Positions 26,162 through 35,194 of a stretch of DNA of 64,000 bases are shown here, one piece after another (within the stretch, counting starts at the first letter, position 1; every line of letters begins with the position of its first letter). Below the pieces are notes generated by a model. It was not told where the DNA came from. It saw nothing but the letters and a program-made list of their open reading frames with translations, and did not search any database. Source of the stretch: G963665185 sp049723905 (GTDB taxonomy: Bacteria > Desulfobacterota > Desulfovibrionia > Desulfovibrionales > Desulfovibrionaceae); NCBI RefSeq assembly GCF_049723905.1, contig NZ_JBJKFD010000001.1, positions 1,550,001-1,614,000 on the forward strand, written 5' to 3'. The position numbers and the translations under genes were made by a program.

Positions 26162-27300
26162 TGAACGCCCCCGCCGCCAAAAAACTGAACCTCGATTACG
26201 TGCTCCTGATCTCCGGCCTGCTCCTGGCCGGGATCGGCGTTATCATGGTTCTTTCGGCGAGCGGAATAATGGCCGAGAAGTTCTGGGACAGCAAATACCA
26301 CTTTTTCTACCGCCAGGCCCTGTTCACCCTGATTGGCACAGGCCTTATGACCCTGTGCATCCGCCTGCCCAGAGCGTTCTTCTACCGCCTCACATACCTC
26401 TGGCTGATCCTGGCCTTTGCGCTCCTGTCCATGACCCTGGGCGGACCGCTTACTGTGGCGGTCAACGGGGCAAGCCGCTGGCTGCGCGTCGGGCCGTTTA
26501 CCCTGCAGCCCTTGGAAACCGCCAAGATCGCCCTGGTCATCTATCTGGCCTACTTTTTCTCCGGCAAACAGGACATGATCAAACGCTTTTCCATAGGCTT
26601 CCTCCCGCCCTTCCTGATGACCGGTGCGCTCTGCCTGCTGCTTCTGCTGCAACCGGACTTCGGCGGCGCGGTCTTCCTCTGCCTGCTGCTGTTCCTGATG
26701 TGCCTGGCAGGGGGAACCCGCTTCGTGCATCTGTTTTTCGCGAGCATGGCCGGAATTTGCGCAGCCGCGCTGCTCATCATGCATTCGCCCTACCGCTTCC
26801 GCAGACTCTTCGCATTTCTCGATCCCTTCAAGGATGCGCAGGATGTGGGCTACCAGCTTGTGCAGTCGCTGTACGCCTTCGGCGCGGGCGGACTGAGCGG
26901 CGTGGGTCTTGGCGCGGGCAAGCAGAAACTCTTTTTCCTGCCCGAAGCGCACAACGACTTTCTCATGGCCGTGGTGGGCGAAGAGACCGGATTCATCGGT
27001 GTTTCCCTGATCATCATCCTTATCGCCGTGCTGCTGTGGCGGGCTTTTGCCATAGCCATCCGCCAGGAAGACCTGCGCGACCGCTACACCGCCTACGGTC
27101 TGACCCTCATCCTGGCCCTGGGCTTTGTGCTCAACCTGGCCGTGGTGCTGGGCGCCATGCCCCCCAAGGGCGTGCCCATGCCGTTCGTAAGCTACGGCGG
27201 TTCGCAGGTGATCGTCTCCTTCATCTGCCTGGGGCTGCTGCTCAATCTTTCCCGTACAAGCGGCGGCATGTCCGGGGCAACGGCAGGAGGCGCACGATGA
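26161..27300 (+). CDS. ftsW: Septal peptidoglycan glycosyltransferase FtsW (SEDS)
   Basis: SEDS-family polymerase of 379 residues with about ten transmembrane helices, the glycan-strand synthase partner of FtsI. It has the KYHFFYRQALF start region, NGASRWLRVG loop, the PDFGGA segment, the EAHNDFLMAVVGEETGFIG block containing the conserved acidic residue, and C-terminal GVPMPFVSYGGSQ. It overlaps murD by one base and murG by four. Confidence 0.96.
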   Translation: MNAPAAKKLNLDYVLLISGLLLAGIGVIMVLSASGIMAEKFWDSKYHFFYRQALFTLIGTGLMTLCIRLPRAFFYRLTYLWLILAFALLSMTLGGPLTVAVNGASRWLRVGPFTLQPLETAKIALVIYLAYFFSGKQDMIKRFSIGFLPPFLMTGALCLLLLLQPDFGGAVFLCLLLFLMCLAGGTRFVHLFFASMAGICAAALLIMHSPYRFRRLFAFLDPFKDAQDVGYQLVQSLYAFGAGGLSGVGLGAGKQKLFFLPEAHNDFLMAVVGEETGFIGVSLIIILIAVLLWRAFAIAIRQEDLRDRYTAYGLTLILALGFVLNLAVVLGAMPPKGVPMPFVSYGGSQVIVSFICLGLLLNLSRTSGGMSGATAGGAR

Positions 27301-28400
27301 ATTGCGTCGTCCTGACAACCGGCGGAACCGGTGGACACATTTTTCCCGCCCTGGCCGTGGCCGAAGAGATCAAGCGCCGCAATCAGGAAACCCGCGTGGT
27401 CTTCATCGGCGGCCTGTACGGACCGGAAAGCCGCCTTGCCCAGGAAGCCGGGCTGGAATTCATCGGTCTGTCCGTCCGCGGCGTGCTGGGTCGGGGGCTG
27501 CGCTCCATCGGCGCCATGCTCGGGCTGGTCCGGGCCATGCTTTCGACGCGCGGCAAGCTGGCAGCCATTCGCCCCGACGTGGTGTGCGGCTTCGGCGGAT
27601 ATGCCGGATTCCCCGCGGTCATGGCCGCCGCACTCTCGGGCATTCCCTGCGCCCTGCACGAACAGAACTCCTGGCCGGGCGGAGCCAACCGCCTGCTGGG
27701 CAAAGTCGTGCGCAAGGTGATGGTCAGCTTCCCGGACGAGAACAACATTTTTCCGGCCGCCAAAACAATCTGCACCGGCAACCCCGTACGGCGGGACATT
27801 GCCGTGAAGGAACATGCCAAGCCGACGGGCGGCCCGCTCCGTCTGCTGATTTTCGGCGGAAGCCTTGGGGCGACCGCACTGAACAAGGCCGTGGTGGCTT
27901 CGCTGCCCGCCTTTCGCCAGGAAGGCATCGAACTACGCCACCAGACCGGCGCTAACGACCTGGACATGGTCCGCGCCGCCTACAAGGAACACGGCCTGAA
28001 CCCGGACGCAGTGCAGCCGTTCATCAACGACATGGCCGAGGCCTACAACTGGGCCGATCTGGTGATGTGCCGCTCCGGGGCCACCACCATTGCCGAACTG
28101 GCCGTGGCTGCAAAGCCGTCCATACTGGTGCCGTTCCCTTTTGCCACGCACGACCACCAGACCGCCAACGCCCGCTTTCTGCAGGAAAAAGGAGCCGCCC
28201 TGCTGGTTCCCCAGTCCAGGCTGCAGGCGGAATCGAACGGCGGGATACAGGAAGTGCTTGATCTGGCGCGCGACCGTGCCCGCCTTGACGACATGGCCCG
28301 CAAAGCCTCTGCCCTGGGCAGGCCCGATGCGGCAGCCTGCGTGGTGGATGAACTGCAGGCCATTGCCAAAAATATTTCCAAATCCGGGAGAGCCGCATGA
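27297..28400 (+). CDS. murG: UDP-GlcNAc transferase MurG
   Basis: Peripheral membrane GT-B glycosyltransferase of 367 residues that converts lipid I to lipid II. The N-terminal GGTGGHIFPALA loop, HEQNSWPG, the central FGGSLGA loop and the RSGATTIAEL donor-site block are all present. The start is the ATG in the ATGA overlap with ftsW; the open frame extends upstream only as a shadow of ftsW. It overlaps murC by four bases. Confidence 0.97.
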   Translation: MNCVVLTTGGTGGHIFPALAVAEEIKRRNQETRVVFIGGLYGPESRLAQEAGLEFIGLSVRGVLGRGLRSIGAMLGLVRAMLSTRGKLAAIRPDVVCGFGGYAGFPAVMAAALSGIPCALHEQNSWPGGANRLLGKVVRKVMVSFPDENNIFPAAKTICTGNPVRRDIAVKEHAKPTGGPLRLLIFGGSLGATALNKAVVASLPAFRQEGIELRHQTGANDLDMVRAAYKEHGLNPDAVQPFINDMAEAYNWADLVMCRSGATTIAELAVAAKPSILVPFPFATHDHQTANARFLQEKGAALLVPQSRLQAESNGGIQEVLDLARDRARLDDMARKASALGRPDAAACVVDELQAIAKNISKSGRAA

Positions 28401-29761
28401 AACATAAAATCCGCAATATCCACATGATCGGCATCGGCGGCGCTGGCATGAGCGGCATTGCCGAGGTTCTGCTCAACCTTGGTTACAACGTGAGCGGCTC
28501 GGACCTGTCCATGGGACCGGTCTGCAAACGCCTCATGAAGCTGGGTGCCAACGTCTTCATCGGACACGGCGAAGCCAATGTGGCCGAAAACATCCAGGTG
28601 GTGGTCAAATCCACTGCCGTGGCCGAAGACAACCCCGAGGTGAAGGAAGCGCGCCGCCGCAACATTCCGGTCATTCCCCGCGCCGAAATGCTGGCCGAAC
28701 TCATGCGCCTGCGCATGGGTATTGCCGTAGCCGGTACACACGGAAAAACGACCACCACCTCCCTGCTGGCCGCCATCTTCGCCCATGCCGGGCAGGATCC
28801 CACGGTCATCATCGGCGGACGCCTCAACGCCATCGGCTCCAACGCCTATCTGGGCGAAGGCGACTACCTCATTGCCGAGGCCGACGAATCCGACGGGTCG
28901 TTCCTGTGTCTCTCTCCCATCATGACCGTCGTCACCAACGTGGATGCAGACCATCTGGACCACTACTCGGGCCTGGAAGCCATAGACGACGCTTTTGTGG
29001 ATTTCATGAACTCGGTGCCTTTTTACGGCATCAACGTCATCTGCGGCGACGACCCCGGCGTGCAGCGCCTCATCCCGCGCATCAAACGGCCCACCCTCAC
29101 CTACGGTCTGCAGGAGGGCAACACCCTGCGCGGCGAAATCCTGTCCATGGGCAGCCGCAGCGTTTTCAAGGTTTTTCTGGACGAACTGCTGCTGGGCGAA
29201 GTCAGTATTCCCCAGCCCGGCCGTCACAATGTGCTCAACGCCCTGGCCGCCTTCGGCGTTTCCCTGGAAGCCGGACTCAAGCCCAAGGACATCATCGAGG
29301 GCCTGGGCAGCTTCACCGGTGTGGGGCGCCGCTTCGACATCAGAGGCGAAAAGGACGGAGTGCTGGTGGTGGACGACTACGGACACCATCCTGCGGAAAT
29401 CCGCGCCACCCTGGAAACCGCCAGGACATGCTACCCGGACCGCCGTCTGGTGGTGGTCTTCCAGCCCCACCGGTTCAGCCGCACCAAGGCATTGTTCGGC
29501 GACTTCTGCAAGGTTTTCGACAATGCGGACATTCTGCTGCTGACGGAAATCTACCCGGCCTCGGAAGCACCCATTCCCGGTGTGAGCGGCGCAAGCCTGG
29601 CCCAGGGCATCCGGCAGGTGGGCACGTCCAAAGTAGAGTTCATGGAAGATTTCAAAACCGTTGAAATGAATCTGCCCAACATCCTGCGCCCCGGCGACGT
29701 TCTGCTGACTCTCGGTGCGGGCAGCGTGTGGCAGATCGGACAAAACTATCTGGAGAGCTGA
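28397..29761 (+). CDS. murC: UDP-MurNAc:L-alanine ligase MurC
   Basis: First Mur ligase of the pathway, 454 residues. N-terminal HMIGIGGAGMSGIAEVL is followed by the P-loop AVAGTHGKTTTTSLL, EADESDGSF, NVDADHLDHY and the C-terminal DDYGHHPAEI and FQPHRFSRTK. All catalytic blocks are intact. It is coupled to murG by a four-base overlap, and four bases precede murB. Confidence 0.97.
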   Translation: MKHKIRNIHMIGIGGAGMSGIAEVLLNLGYNVSGSDLSMGPVCKRLMKLGANVFIGHGEANVAENIQVVVKSTAVAEDNPEVKEARRRNIPVIPRAEMLAELMRLRMGIAVAGTHGKTTTTSLLAAIFAHAGQDPTVIIGGRLNAIGSNAYLGEGDYLIAEADESDGSFLCLSPIMTVVTNVDADHLDHYSGLEAIDDAFVDFMNSVPFYGINVICGDDPGVQRLIPRIKRPTLTYGLQEGNTLRGEILSMGSRSVFKVFLDELLLGEVSIPQPGRHNVLNALAAFGVSLEAGLKPKDIIEGLGSFTGVGRRFDIRGEKDGVLVVDDYGHHPAEIRATLETARTCYPDRRLVVVFQPHRFSRTKALFGDFCKVFDNADILLLTEIYPASEAPIPGVSGASLAQGIRQVGTSKVEFMEDFKTVEMNLPNILRPGDVLLTLGAGSVWQIGQNYLES

Positions 29762-29765
29762 AAAC

Positions 29766-30650
29766 ATGCGTCCCGAAGTCCTGCATAACGTGCCTCTTTC
29801 CAGGCGCTCCACCATCGGACTGGGCGGTACCGCCCTGGCCCAGGTGTTGTTGCGCGCGGAAGAGGAACTCCACGCAGTCGGCGAAATACTCGCCGAACTG
29901 GGGGGCAGGCCTTTTGTGCTGGGCGCCGGCAGCAACATTCTTTTCGACGACGGGGAACTGGGCATTGTTCTGCTCACCCCGCAGTTTGCAGGCACTCCGG
30001 AAATGATCGGGCAGGACGAAACGCATGCAGTGGTCCGCGTGGGCGCGGGCGTCAAACTGCAGCGCCTGCTCAACTGGCTGGCCTCTGAAGGACTCGCCGG
30101 TCTGGAAGGACTGCGCGGCATTCCCGGCAGTGTGGGCGGAGCCGTGGCCATGAACGCCGGATCATGGGGCGCAAGTTTCTGCGAACGGCTGGAAGCGATT
30201 TCCCTCTGGATTCCCGAACAGGGAACCGTCCGGTTGGAACGCGGCCAGTGGGAACACGGCTACCGGCACTTTCTGCCCGAGGGCGGACCGGAGCTGTTCA
30301 TAGTGACCCATGCCGAACTGCGTATGGACAGGGGCGAAAGCAAATCCATCCGCTCCGCCATGAGTGACTTCTTTAAACGCAAGAAGAACGTCCAGCCCGT
30401 CAGCAGTGCAACGGCAGGCTGCGTATTCAAAAATCCCGATGGCGACAGCGCGGGAAGGTTGCTGGACGAAGTCGGCTTTCGCGGAATCGGCCTGGGTGGC
30501 ATGGCCTTTTCCGAAAAGCATGCAAATTTTCTGGTCAATCTGGGAGGGGGACGTCTCAGCGAGGCCTTGGAGCTTATTCGCCTGGGAAAACAGGCTGTGA
30601 AACAGCGCTTTGACCATGAGCTCCAACTGGAAGTGAAGGTAGTGGCATGA
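29766..30650 (+). CDS. murB: UDP-N-acetylenolpyruvoylglucosamine reductase MurB
   Basis: FAD-dependent reductase of 294 residues that makes UDP-MurNAc from the enolpyruvyl precursor. FAD-binding features include LGGTALA, VLGAGSNILFDDG and GLEGLRGIPGSVGGAVAMNAG. The catalytic-region CVFKNPDG and the C-terminal SEKHANFLVN mark a type-II-like short enzyme. The start is ATG 29766 with GGAGAG upstream; the longer frame overlaps murC without support. It overlaps ftsQ by four bases. Confidence 0.95.
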   Translation: MRPEVLHNVPLSRRSTIGLGGTALAQVLLRAEEELHAVGEILAELGGRPFVLGAGSNILFDDGELGIVLLTPQFAGTPEMIGQDETHAVVRVGAGVKLQRLLNWLASEGLAGLEGLRGIPGSVGGAVAMNAGSWGASFCERLEAISLWIPEQGTVRLERGQWEHGYRHFLPEGGPELFIVTHAELRMDRGESKSIRSAMSDFFKRKKNVQPVSSATAGCVFKNPDGDSAGRLLDEVGFRGIGLGGMAFSEKHANFLVNLGGGRLSEALELIRLGKQAVKQRFDHELQLEVKVVA

Positions 30651-31489
30651 GCACTTTGGCAGTAGGCCGCAGAAACCGTTTCCCCAACAAGCTTCCGAAA
30701 CCCGGCAAGAGCTCCAAGGGGAACAAATACCAGGGCAGGTGCATGAATAGCGCCCCCATGGGATCTTCCATCCTGCGAACCTTCGGACGCCTTCTGGGCG
30801 CGATGTTCGTACTGATGCTGCTGGCCGGGATATCCCTGGGGCTGCTGACCGCCTACCGCTGGATGACCGCCCACCCGTACTTTGCCCTGCAGAGCATAGA
30901 GGTAACGGGCAACTCGCGGCTGGGGCAGGGAGAAATCCTGTCTTTGGGCGAAGTGAATATTGGGCAGAACAGCCTTGATTTGAACATGACCGATGTGGAG
31001 CAACGGCTTTCCGCCAACCCCTGGGTGAAATCCGTAACGCTTACACGCACCCTGCCCGGCACCCTGACCATTGCGGTCACGGAACGGGAAGCCCGCTATT
31101 GGATCCGCAGGGGCAACCAGCTTTGGTATGCGGACGCCAACGGGCAGCCCATCGAAGAGGTGGGACAGGCCAAATTCGTTTCCCTGCCCTTTCTGGACAC
31201 GGATGCGCAGGCCAATAAGGATTTTGTGCGGAATTTTACCTCCGCCCTCAGCTCCGGGCAATGGAACTTCGGTCCCGAAGCAGTGGACAGCGTGCACATC
31301 AACGAAAGCGACGGTTTGAGCGTGGCGCTGAACAACCCGCACATGATCCTGGAATCGAACCTGGCCGACTGGCGGCAGGCGCTTGAACGCATGGCCTCCG
31401 TTATGAAGGATTTGTCCGCACGCAATGAACTGCGCCGGGCAACGCGTATCAGCTGCCGGGGCAACCGGGTCTGGGCGCAATTGGATTAA
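30647..31489 (+). CDS. ftsQ: Cell division protein FtsQ
   Basis: Bitopic divisome protein of 280 residues: a basic cytoplasmic tail (about 1-45), one transmembrane helix (about 47-68, LLGAMFVLMLLAGISLGLL), then a POTRA domain (IEVTGNSRLGQGEILSL onward) and the FtsQ beta domain with ANPWVKSVTLTRTLPGTL. It links FtsL/FtsB to upstream divisome parts. It sits between murB (four-base overlap) and ftsA. The following 87 bases hold two short hairpins and the strong AGGAAGGAG site of ftsA. Confidence 0.92.
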   Translation: MSTLAVGRRNRFPNKLPKPGKSSKGNKYQGRCMNSAPMGSSILRTFGRLLGAMFVLMLLAGISLGLLTAYRWMTAHPYFALQSIEVTGNSRLGQGEILSLGEVNIGQNSLDLNMTDVEQRLSANPWVKSVTLTRTLPGTLTIAVTEREARYWIRRGNQLWYADANGQPIEEVGQAKFVSLPFLDTDAQANKDFVRNFTSALSSGQWNFGPEAVDSVHINESDGLSVALNNPHMILESNLADWRQALERMASVMKDLSARNELRRATRISCRGNRVWAQLD

Positions 31490-31576
31490 CAAATTTCGAG
31501 GACGGCGGGCACAGGATGCACCGCCCGAGTTGAACGATTACCGGACACGGTATCCGGAAGAAGGAAGGAGAAGGAC

Positions 31577-32803
31577 ATGGCCAATGCGGAACTCGTTGTC
31601 GGATTAGACATCGGGACGACCAAAACCTGCGCCGTGGTGGGCGAACTGCACAACGATGGCGTAGACATCGTGGGCATTGGTACCAGCCCGTCCACCGGCC
31701 TGCGTAAAGGCGTGGTCGTCAACATAGAGCAGACCGTCCAATCCATTAAAAAGGCCATCGAAGAGGCCGAACTTATGGCCGGGTGCGAAATTCATTCAGT
31801 CTTTGCCGGAATCGCCGGAAGCCACATCAAGGGCTTCAACTCGCACGGCGTTATTGCGGTAAAGGGCGGAGAAATCGGCCCCCGCGATGTGGAACGGGTC
31901 ATTGAAGGCGCCAAGGCCGTGGCCATTCCCATGGACAGAGAGGTCATCCACACCCTGGCTCAGGAATACGTGGTGGACGACCAGCACGGCATTACCGAGC
32001 CCATGGGCATGTCTGCCACCCGCCTGGAAGTGAAGGTCCACATCGTAACCGGAGCCATCACCAGCGCCGAGAACATCGTACGCTCGTGCAACCGCTCCGG
32101 ACTGGACGTGGCCGACATTGTGCTGGAATCCCTGGCCTCGTCCGAAGCCGTCCTCACCGAAGAGGAACGGGAAATCGGCGTGGCCATTGTGGACATCGGA
32201 GGCGGCACCACGGATCTGGCGATTTTCGCCAAGGATTCCATCCGCCACACCGACGTCATTGCCCTGGGTGGCACCAACCTGACCAACGATATCGCCTTCG
32301 GACTGCGTACCCCCATGTCCGCGGCGGAAAAGATCAAAATACGCTACGGCTGCGCCCTGGCAGACATGATCCAGACCGACGAGCGTATCGAAGTGCCCAG
32401 CGTAGGCGGCCGTGAACCGCGCAGCCTGACGCGGCACGTACTAGCGGAAATCTGCGAACCCCGGGTGGAGGAAATCCTCACCCTGGCGGACCAGGCCCTT
32501 ATCCGCTCCGGTTTTAAAGACACCATTGGCGCGGGCGTTGTACTTACCGGCGGCAGCGCACTGGTGGAAGGCATTCAGGAACTTGGAGAACAAATATTCA
32601 ACCTGCCCACCCGCATCGGCTACCCCATGGGCGTGGGCGGACTGAAAGACGTAGTCAACAGTCCCATGTACGCAACGGCCGTCGGGCTTCTCATGTATGG
32701 CGCTAAGAAGCTCGGCTCAGAACAGAGTTTTCGCATCCGGGATAACAACATGTTCAATCGTATCCTGGGGAAAATGCGCAACTGGTTCACCGACGTGAAA
32801 TAA
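31577..32803 (+). CDS. ftsA: Cell division protein FtsA
   Basis: Actin-like ATPase of 408 residues that tethers FtsZ to the membrane. The phosphate-1 loop is GLDIGTTKTCAVV, the phosphate-2 loop DIGGGTTDLAIF, and the adenosine site VLTGGSALVEG. The C-terminal amphipathic helix (MFNRILGKMRNWF) is the membrane-targeting sequence. AGGAAGGAG lies upstream of the ATG, a strong site consistent with raised expression in this part of the operon. Confidence 0.97.
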   Translation: MANAELVVGLDIGTTKTCAVVGELHNDGVDIVGIGTSPSTGLRKGVVVNIEQTVQSIKKAIEEAELMAGCEIHSVFAGIAGSHIKGFNSHGVIAVKGGEIGPRDVERVIEGAKAVAIPMDREVIHTLAQEYVVDDQHGITEPMGMSATRLEVKVHIVTGAITSAENIVRSCNRSGLDVADIVLESLASSEAVLTEEEREIGVAIVDIGGGTTDLAIFAKDSIRHTDVIALGGTNLTNDIAFGLRTPMSAAEKIKIRYGCALADMIQTDERIEVPSVGGREPRSLTRHVLAEICEPRVEEILTLADQALIRSGFKDTIGAGVVLTGGSALVEGIQELGEQIFNLPTRIGYPMGVGGLKDVVNSPMYATAVGLLMYGAKKLGSEQSFRIRDNNMFNRILGKMRNWFTDVK

Positions 32804-32857
32804 CGGGACTTTGCCAAAGATAGGAATCCGTAACCTAGGGACGCAAGGAGGATCAAA

Positions 32858-34117
32858 ATGGACGTTGAATTGATCGCTGAAAGCAATGCAAAAATCAAAG
32901 TATTCGGCGTAGGCGGTGGCGGCGGTAATGCCGTTAATAACATGATCGAATCGCAGCTGAAGGGTGTGACCTTTATTACGGCCAACACCGACCTGCAGGC
33001 CATGAACCGCTCCAAGGCACAGCATAAGATCCAGCTGGGCGACAAGCTGACCAAGGGCCTCGGCGCTGGCGCCAACCCGGAAATCGGCAAAAACGCCGCT
33101 CTGGAAAGCATAGAGCAGATCCGCGACTGCATCGGCGAAGCCGACATGGTCTTCGTTACCGCTGGTATGGGCGGCGGAACCGGCACAGGTGCCGCTCCCG
33201 TTATTGCCCAGGCTGCACGCGAAGCTGGCGCGCTGACCGTGGGCGTCATCACCAAACCCTTTTTCTTTGAGGGCCGCAAACGGCTGCAGAGCGCCGAATC
33301 CGGCATCGCAGCCCTGAGCGAACATGTCGATTCGCTCATTACCATTCCCAACGACCGTCTGCTCTCGCTGGCGGCCAAAAAAGCCACCTTCCTGGAAATG
33401 CTCAAGAAGGCCGACGAAGTACTGTTCTACGCGGTCAAGGGCATCTCCGACCTGATCATGGTCCACGGCCTGATCAACCTGGACTTTGCCGACGTGAAGG
33501 CCGTTATGGGCCAGAGCGGTTTGGCCCTGATGGGTACGGGCATTGCCCGCGGCGAAGGACGCGCCCGCGAAGCCGCCAACAAGGCCATCACCAGCCCGCT
33601 GCTGGAAGATGTGACCATCGACGGCGCACGCGGCGTGCTCATCAACATCACCTGCGGTGCGGACATGACCATCGACGAAGTGAGCGAAGCCGCCAACATC
33701 ATCAGCGACGCCGCCCACGACGATGCACAGATATTCTTCGGCACGGTCCTCGACGACGATGCCAACGAAGAAATGCGCATCACGGTTATCGCCACCGGTA
33801 TTGAAAACGAGGAAAGTGCAAGCGAAGGCGCACGTGGCAACGTGGCCCGCCTGCCCCAGAACAAGAAGTCCGCTCCTGCCGCCACCACTGCTGCTCCCGA
33901 ATCTGTGCAGCGGCCCCGGCGCATGACCACGGGCTTTTCCGACCAGGACCTGACCATCCCGGCCTACCTGCGCAAAGCAAAGGCCACGGAGGAATCCGAC
34001 CCCCAGTACCGTCGCATGCCCAAAGCGGCAAACGCGGCCGCTCCGGGTGAGGAAGAGTTTCTGTTCGACGAGGAGGAATTCGAAATTCCGAGCTTTATCC
34101 GCAAGCAAGCGGATTAA
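32858..34117 (+). CDS. ftsZ: Cell division protein FtsZ with two C-terminal tail motifs
   Basis: Tubulin-like GTPase of 419 residues that forms the division ring. The nucleotide loop GVGGGGGNAVNNM is near 12, tubulin signature GMGGGTGTGAAP near 105, and T7-loop NLDFADVKAVM near 207. The tail carries two copies of the FtsA-binding type motif: IPAYLRK at 367-373 and IPSFIRK at 410-416, separated by a flexible Ala/Glu-rich stretch. Most FtsZ proteins have one. AAGGAGG lies upstream of the ATG. No classical terminator follows; a long stem-loop starts 13 bases after the stop. Confidence 0.97.
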   Translation: MDVELIAESNAKIKVFGVGGGGGNAVNNMIESQLKGVTFITANTDLQAMNRSKAQHKIQLGDKLTKGLGAGANPEIGKNAALESIEQIRDCIGEADMVFVTAGMGGGTGTGAAPVIAQAAREAGALTVGVITKPFFFEGRKRLQSAESGIAALSEHVDSLITIPNDRLLSLAAKKATFLEMLKKADEVLFYAVKGISDLIMVHGLINLDFADVKAVMGQSGLALMGTGIARGEGRAREAANKAITSPLLEDVTIDGARGVLINITCGADMTIDEVSEAANIISDAAHDDAQIFFGTVLDDDANEEMRITVIATGIENEESASEGARGNVARLPQNKKSAPAATTAAPESVQRPRRMTTGFSDQDLTIPAYLRKAKATEESDPQYRRMPKAANAAAPGEEEFLFDEEEFEIPSFIRKQAD

Positions 34118-34620
34118 GGGAAAGTCCGACGGGAGGTTTGCGACGGCTTGAGAGTGCGGCACAATCCGTAAACGGATTGCAAAGCCCCGTCGCAACCCCG
34201 CCCCGACAGCAGCCCACGCACGGCACAACGCGGCCTGTGACTGACCACTTTTACGCGGTCATAAGGCTGCATACGGACGCTCCCATATGAATTTCCGCAA
34301 TTCCCGGTCGAGAGTTGCGGTACGGCACGGTGCCCTGGCACCGGAATTCGTTACGGCGAACCGGACAGACGCATGCGGTCCGTATTCCTTCGACCAGCGA
34401 TCCTCCGGAGGGCGGGTGCGCCCCCGCCCTCCGTCCCTTAAAGGGCCGGGATCGGCTGGACCATTTCCCGGCATCGATTGAGAGAATTTACAAGGTGCTT
34501 GCGGCGAGGCGCATCGTCCGCACCAAAACTTCATGCACAACGGCGGAGTTGCACCCAGACAGTAACAGGACCGACACAACGCAAATGTACCTCACGGTTG
34601 AAAACATACATTCAAATGAG
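34118..34620. other. Structured intergenic region after ftsZ
   Basis: Five hundred bases with no supported gene. A long imperfect stem pairs 34131-34146 with 34187-34203 (core TGCGACGG with CCGTCGCA). Inside it is a second hairpin of 34162-34168 with 34173-34179. A second perfect stem lies at 34407-34432 (GGAGGGCGGG with its complement, six-base loop). Neither is followed by a T run, so they are not ordinary terminators. They may be transcript-end or processing structures, or part of an unnamed small RNA. The GGAAAGTCC near 34119 recalls RNase P RNA, but the rest of that RNA is missing. Confidence 0.4.
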
Positions 34621-34627
34621 GTGAACC

Positions 34628-34996
34628 ATGAGCAAAACGGTTCTGCTGGACGTCCATGCCGACGATCCGGAACGCATCTGCAGCTTCTACTCCAAGACAT
34701 TCGGCCTGAGCTTCCACAAAAGCGAAGCTGCCGCGGAGTACATGTTCGTAACAACCGACAACCACGCCGAATACGGTGTGTTCGGAAGTGTGAAAAAGCG
34801 CTCTTCCCAACGAGTTTCCGGAGTCACCAACATCCGGGTACCGTCCATAGAGATGGCGCTGGAAAATGTCATTCGCAACGGTGGCAAGCTTGTCGTATCC
34901 ACCCGCTCCATTCCCCGCATAGGCTTTATGGCCTACTGCGAGGACCCCGAAGGCAATCTCATCAGCCTTTTCGCCCCAGACATGACAGCCAACTAG
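34628..34996 (+). CDS. VOC (glyoxalase/bleomycin resistance) family protein
   Basis: Small soluble protein of 122 residues with the vicinal-oxygen-chelate fold. It has VLLDVHADDPERICSFYSKTFGL at the N-terminus and AYCEDPEGNLISLFAPD at the C-terminus, where the Glu and nearby acidic residues are candidate metal ligands. Members are isomerases, dioxygenases or binding proteins; the substrate is unknown. It is a single gene with GAGGTG upstream of the ATG, downstream of ftsZ but 510 bases away. A GCGCCGG/CCGGCGC hairpin without a T run follows at 35024-35042. Confidence 0.8.
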   Translation: MSKTVLLDVHADDPERICSFYSKTFGLSFHKSEAAAEYMFVTTDNHAEYGVFGSVKKRSSQRVSGVTNIRVPSIEMALENVIRNGGKLVVSTRSIPRIGFMAYCEDPEGNLISLFAPDMTAN

Positions 34997-35194
34997 ACCA
35001 GTCTCTCCAATTCCACACAATACGCGCCGGCTCCACCGGCGCGCAGCGGGATGTGTTCCTTTGCCATGCCCTTATGGCCCCCCTCCTGACCATGCAGGAA
35101 AAAAACTCCCCTCAAACGCAAAGCGCCTCCCTTATCCAGCGCGAACCTCAAAAATTATAATGGGTTTTTTTGCGGATCACAGGTATTTTCTGGT

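Noticed and set aside
28043..30151. A 702-codon minus-strand frame opposite murG, murC and murB
   Set aside because: Same reason: the plus strand carries three well-conserved enzymes; similar long antisense frames (for example opposite murE and murF) were also discarded.
34119..34127. GGAAAGTCC resembling the conserved block of RNase P RNA
   Set aside because: The partner blocks of RNase P RNA and the expected 3' motif are absent from the following 400 bases.
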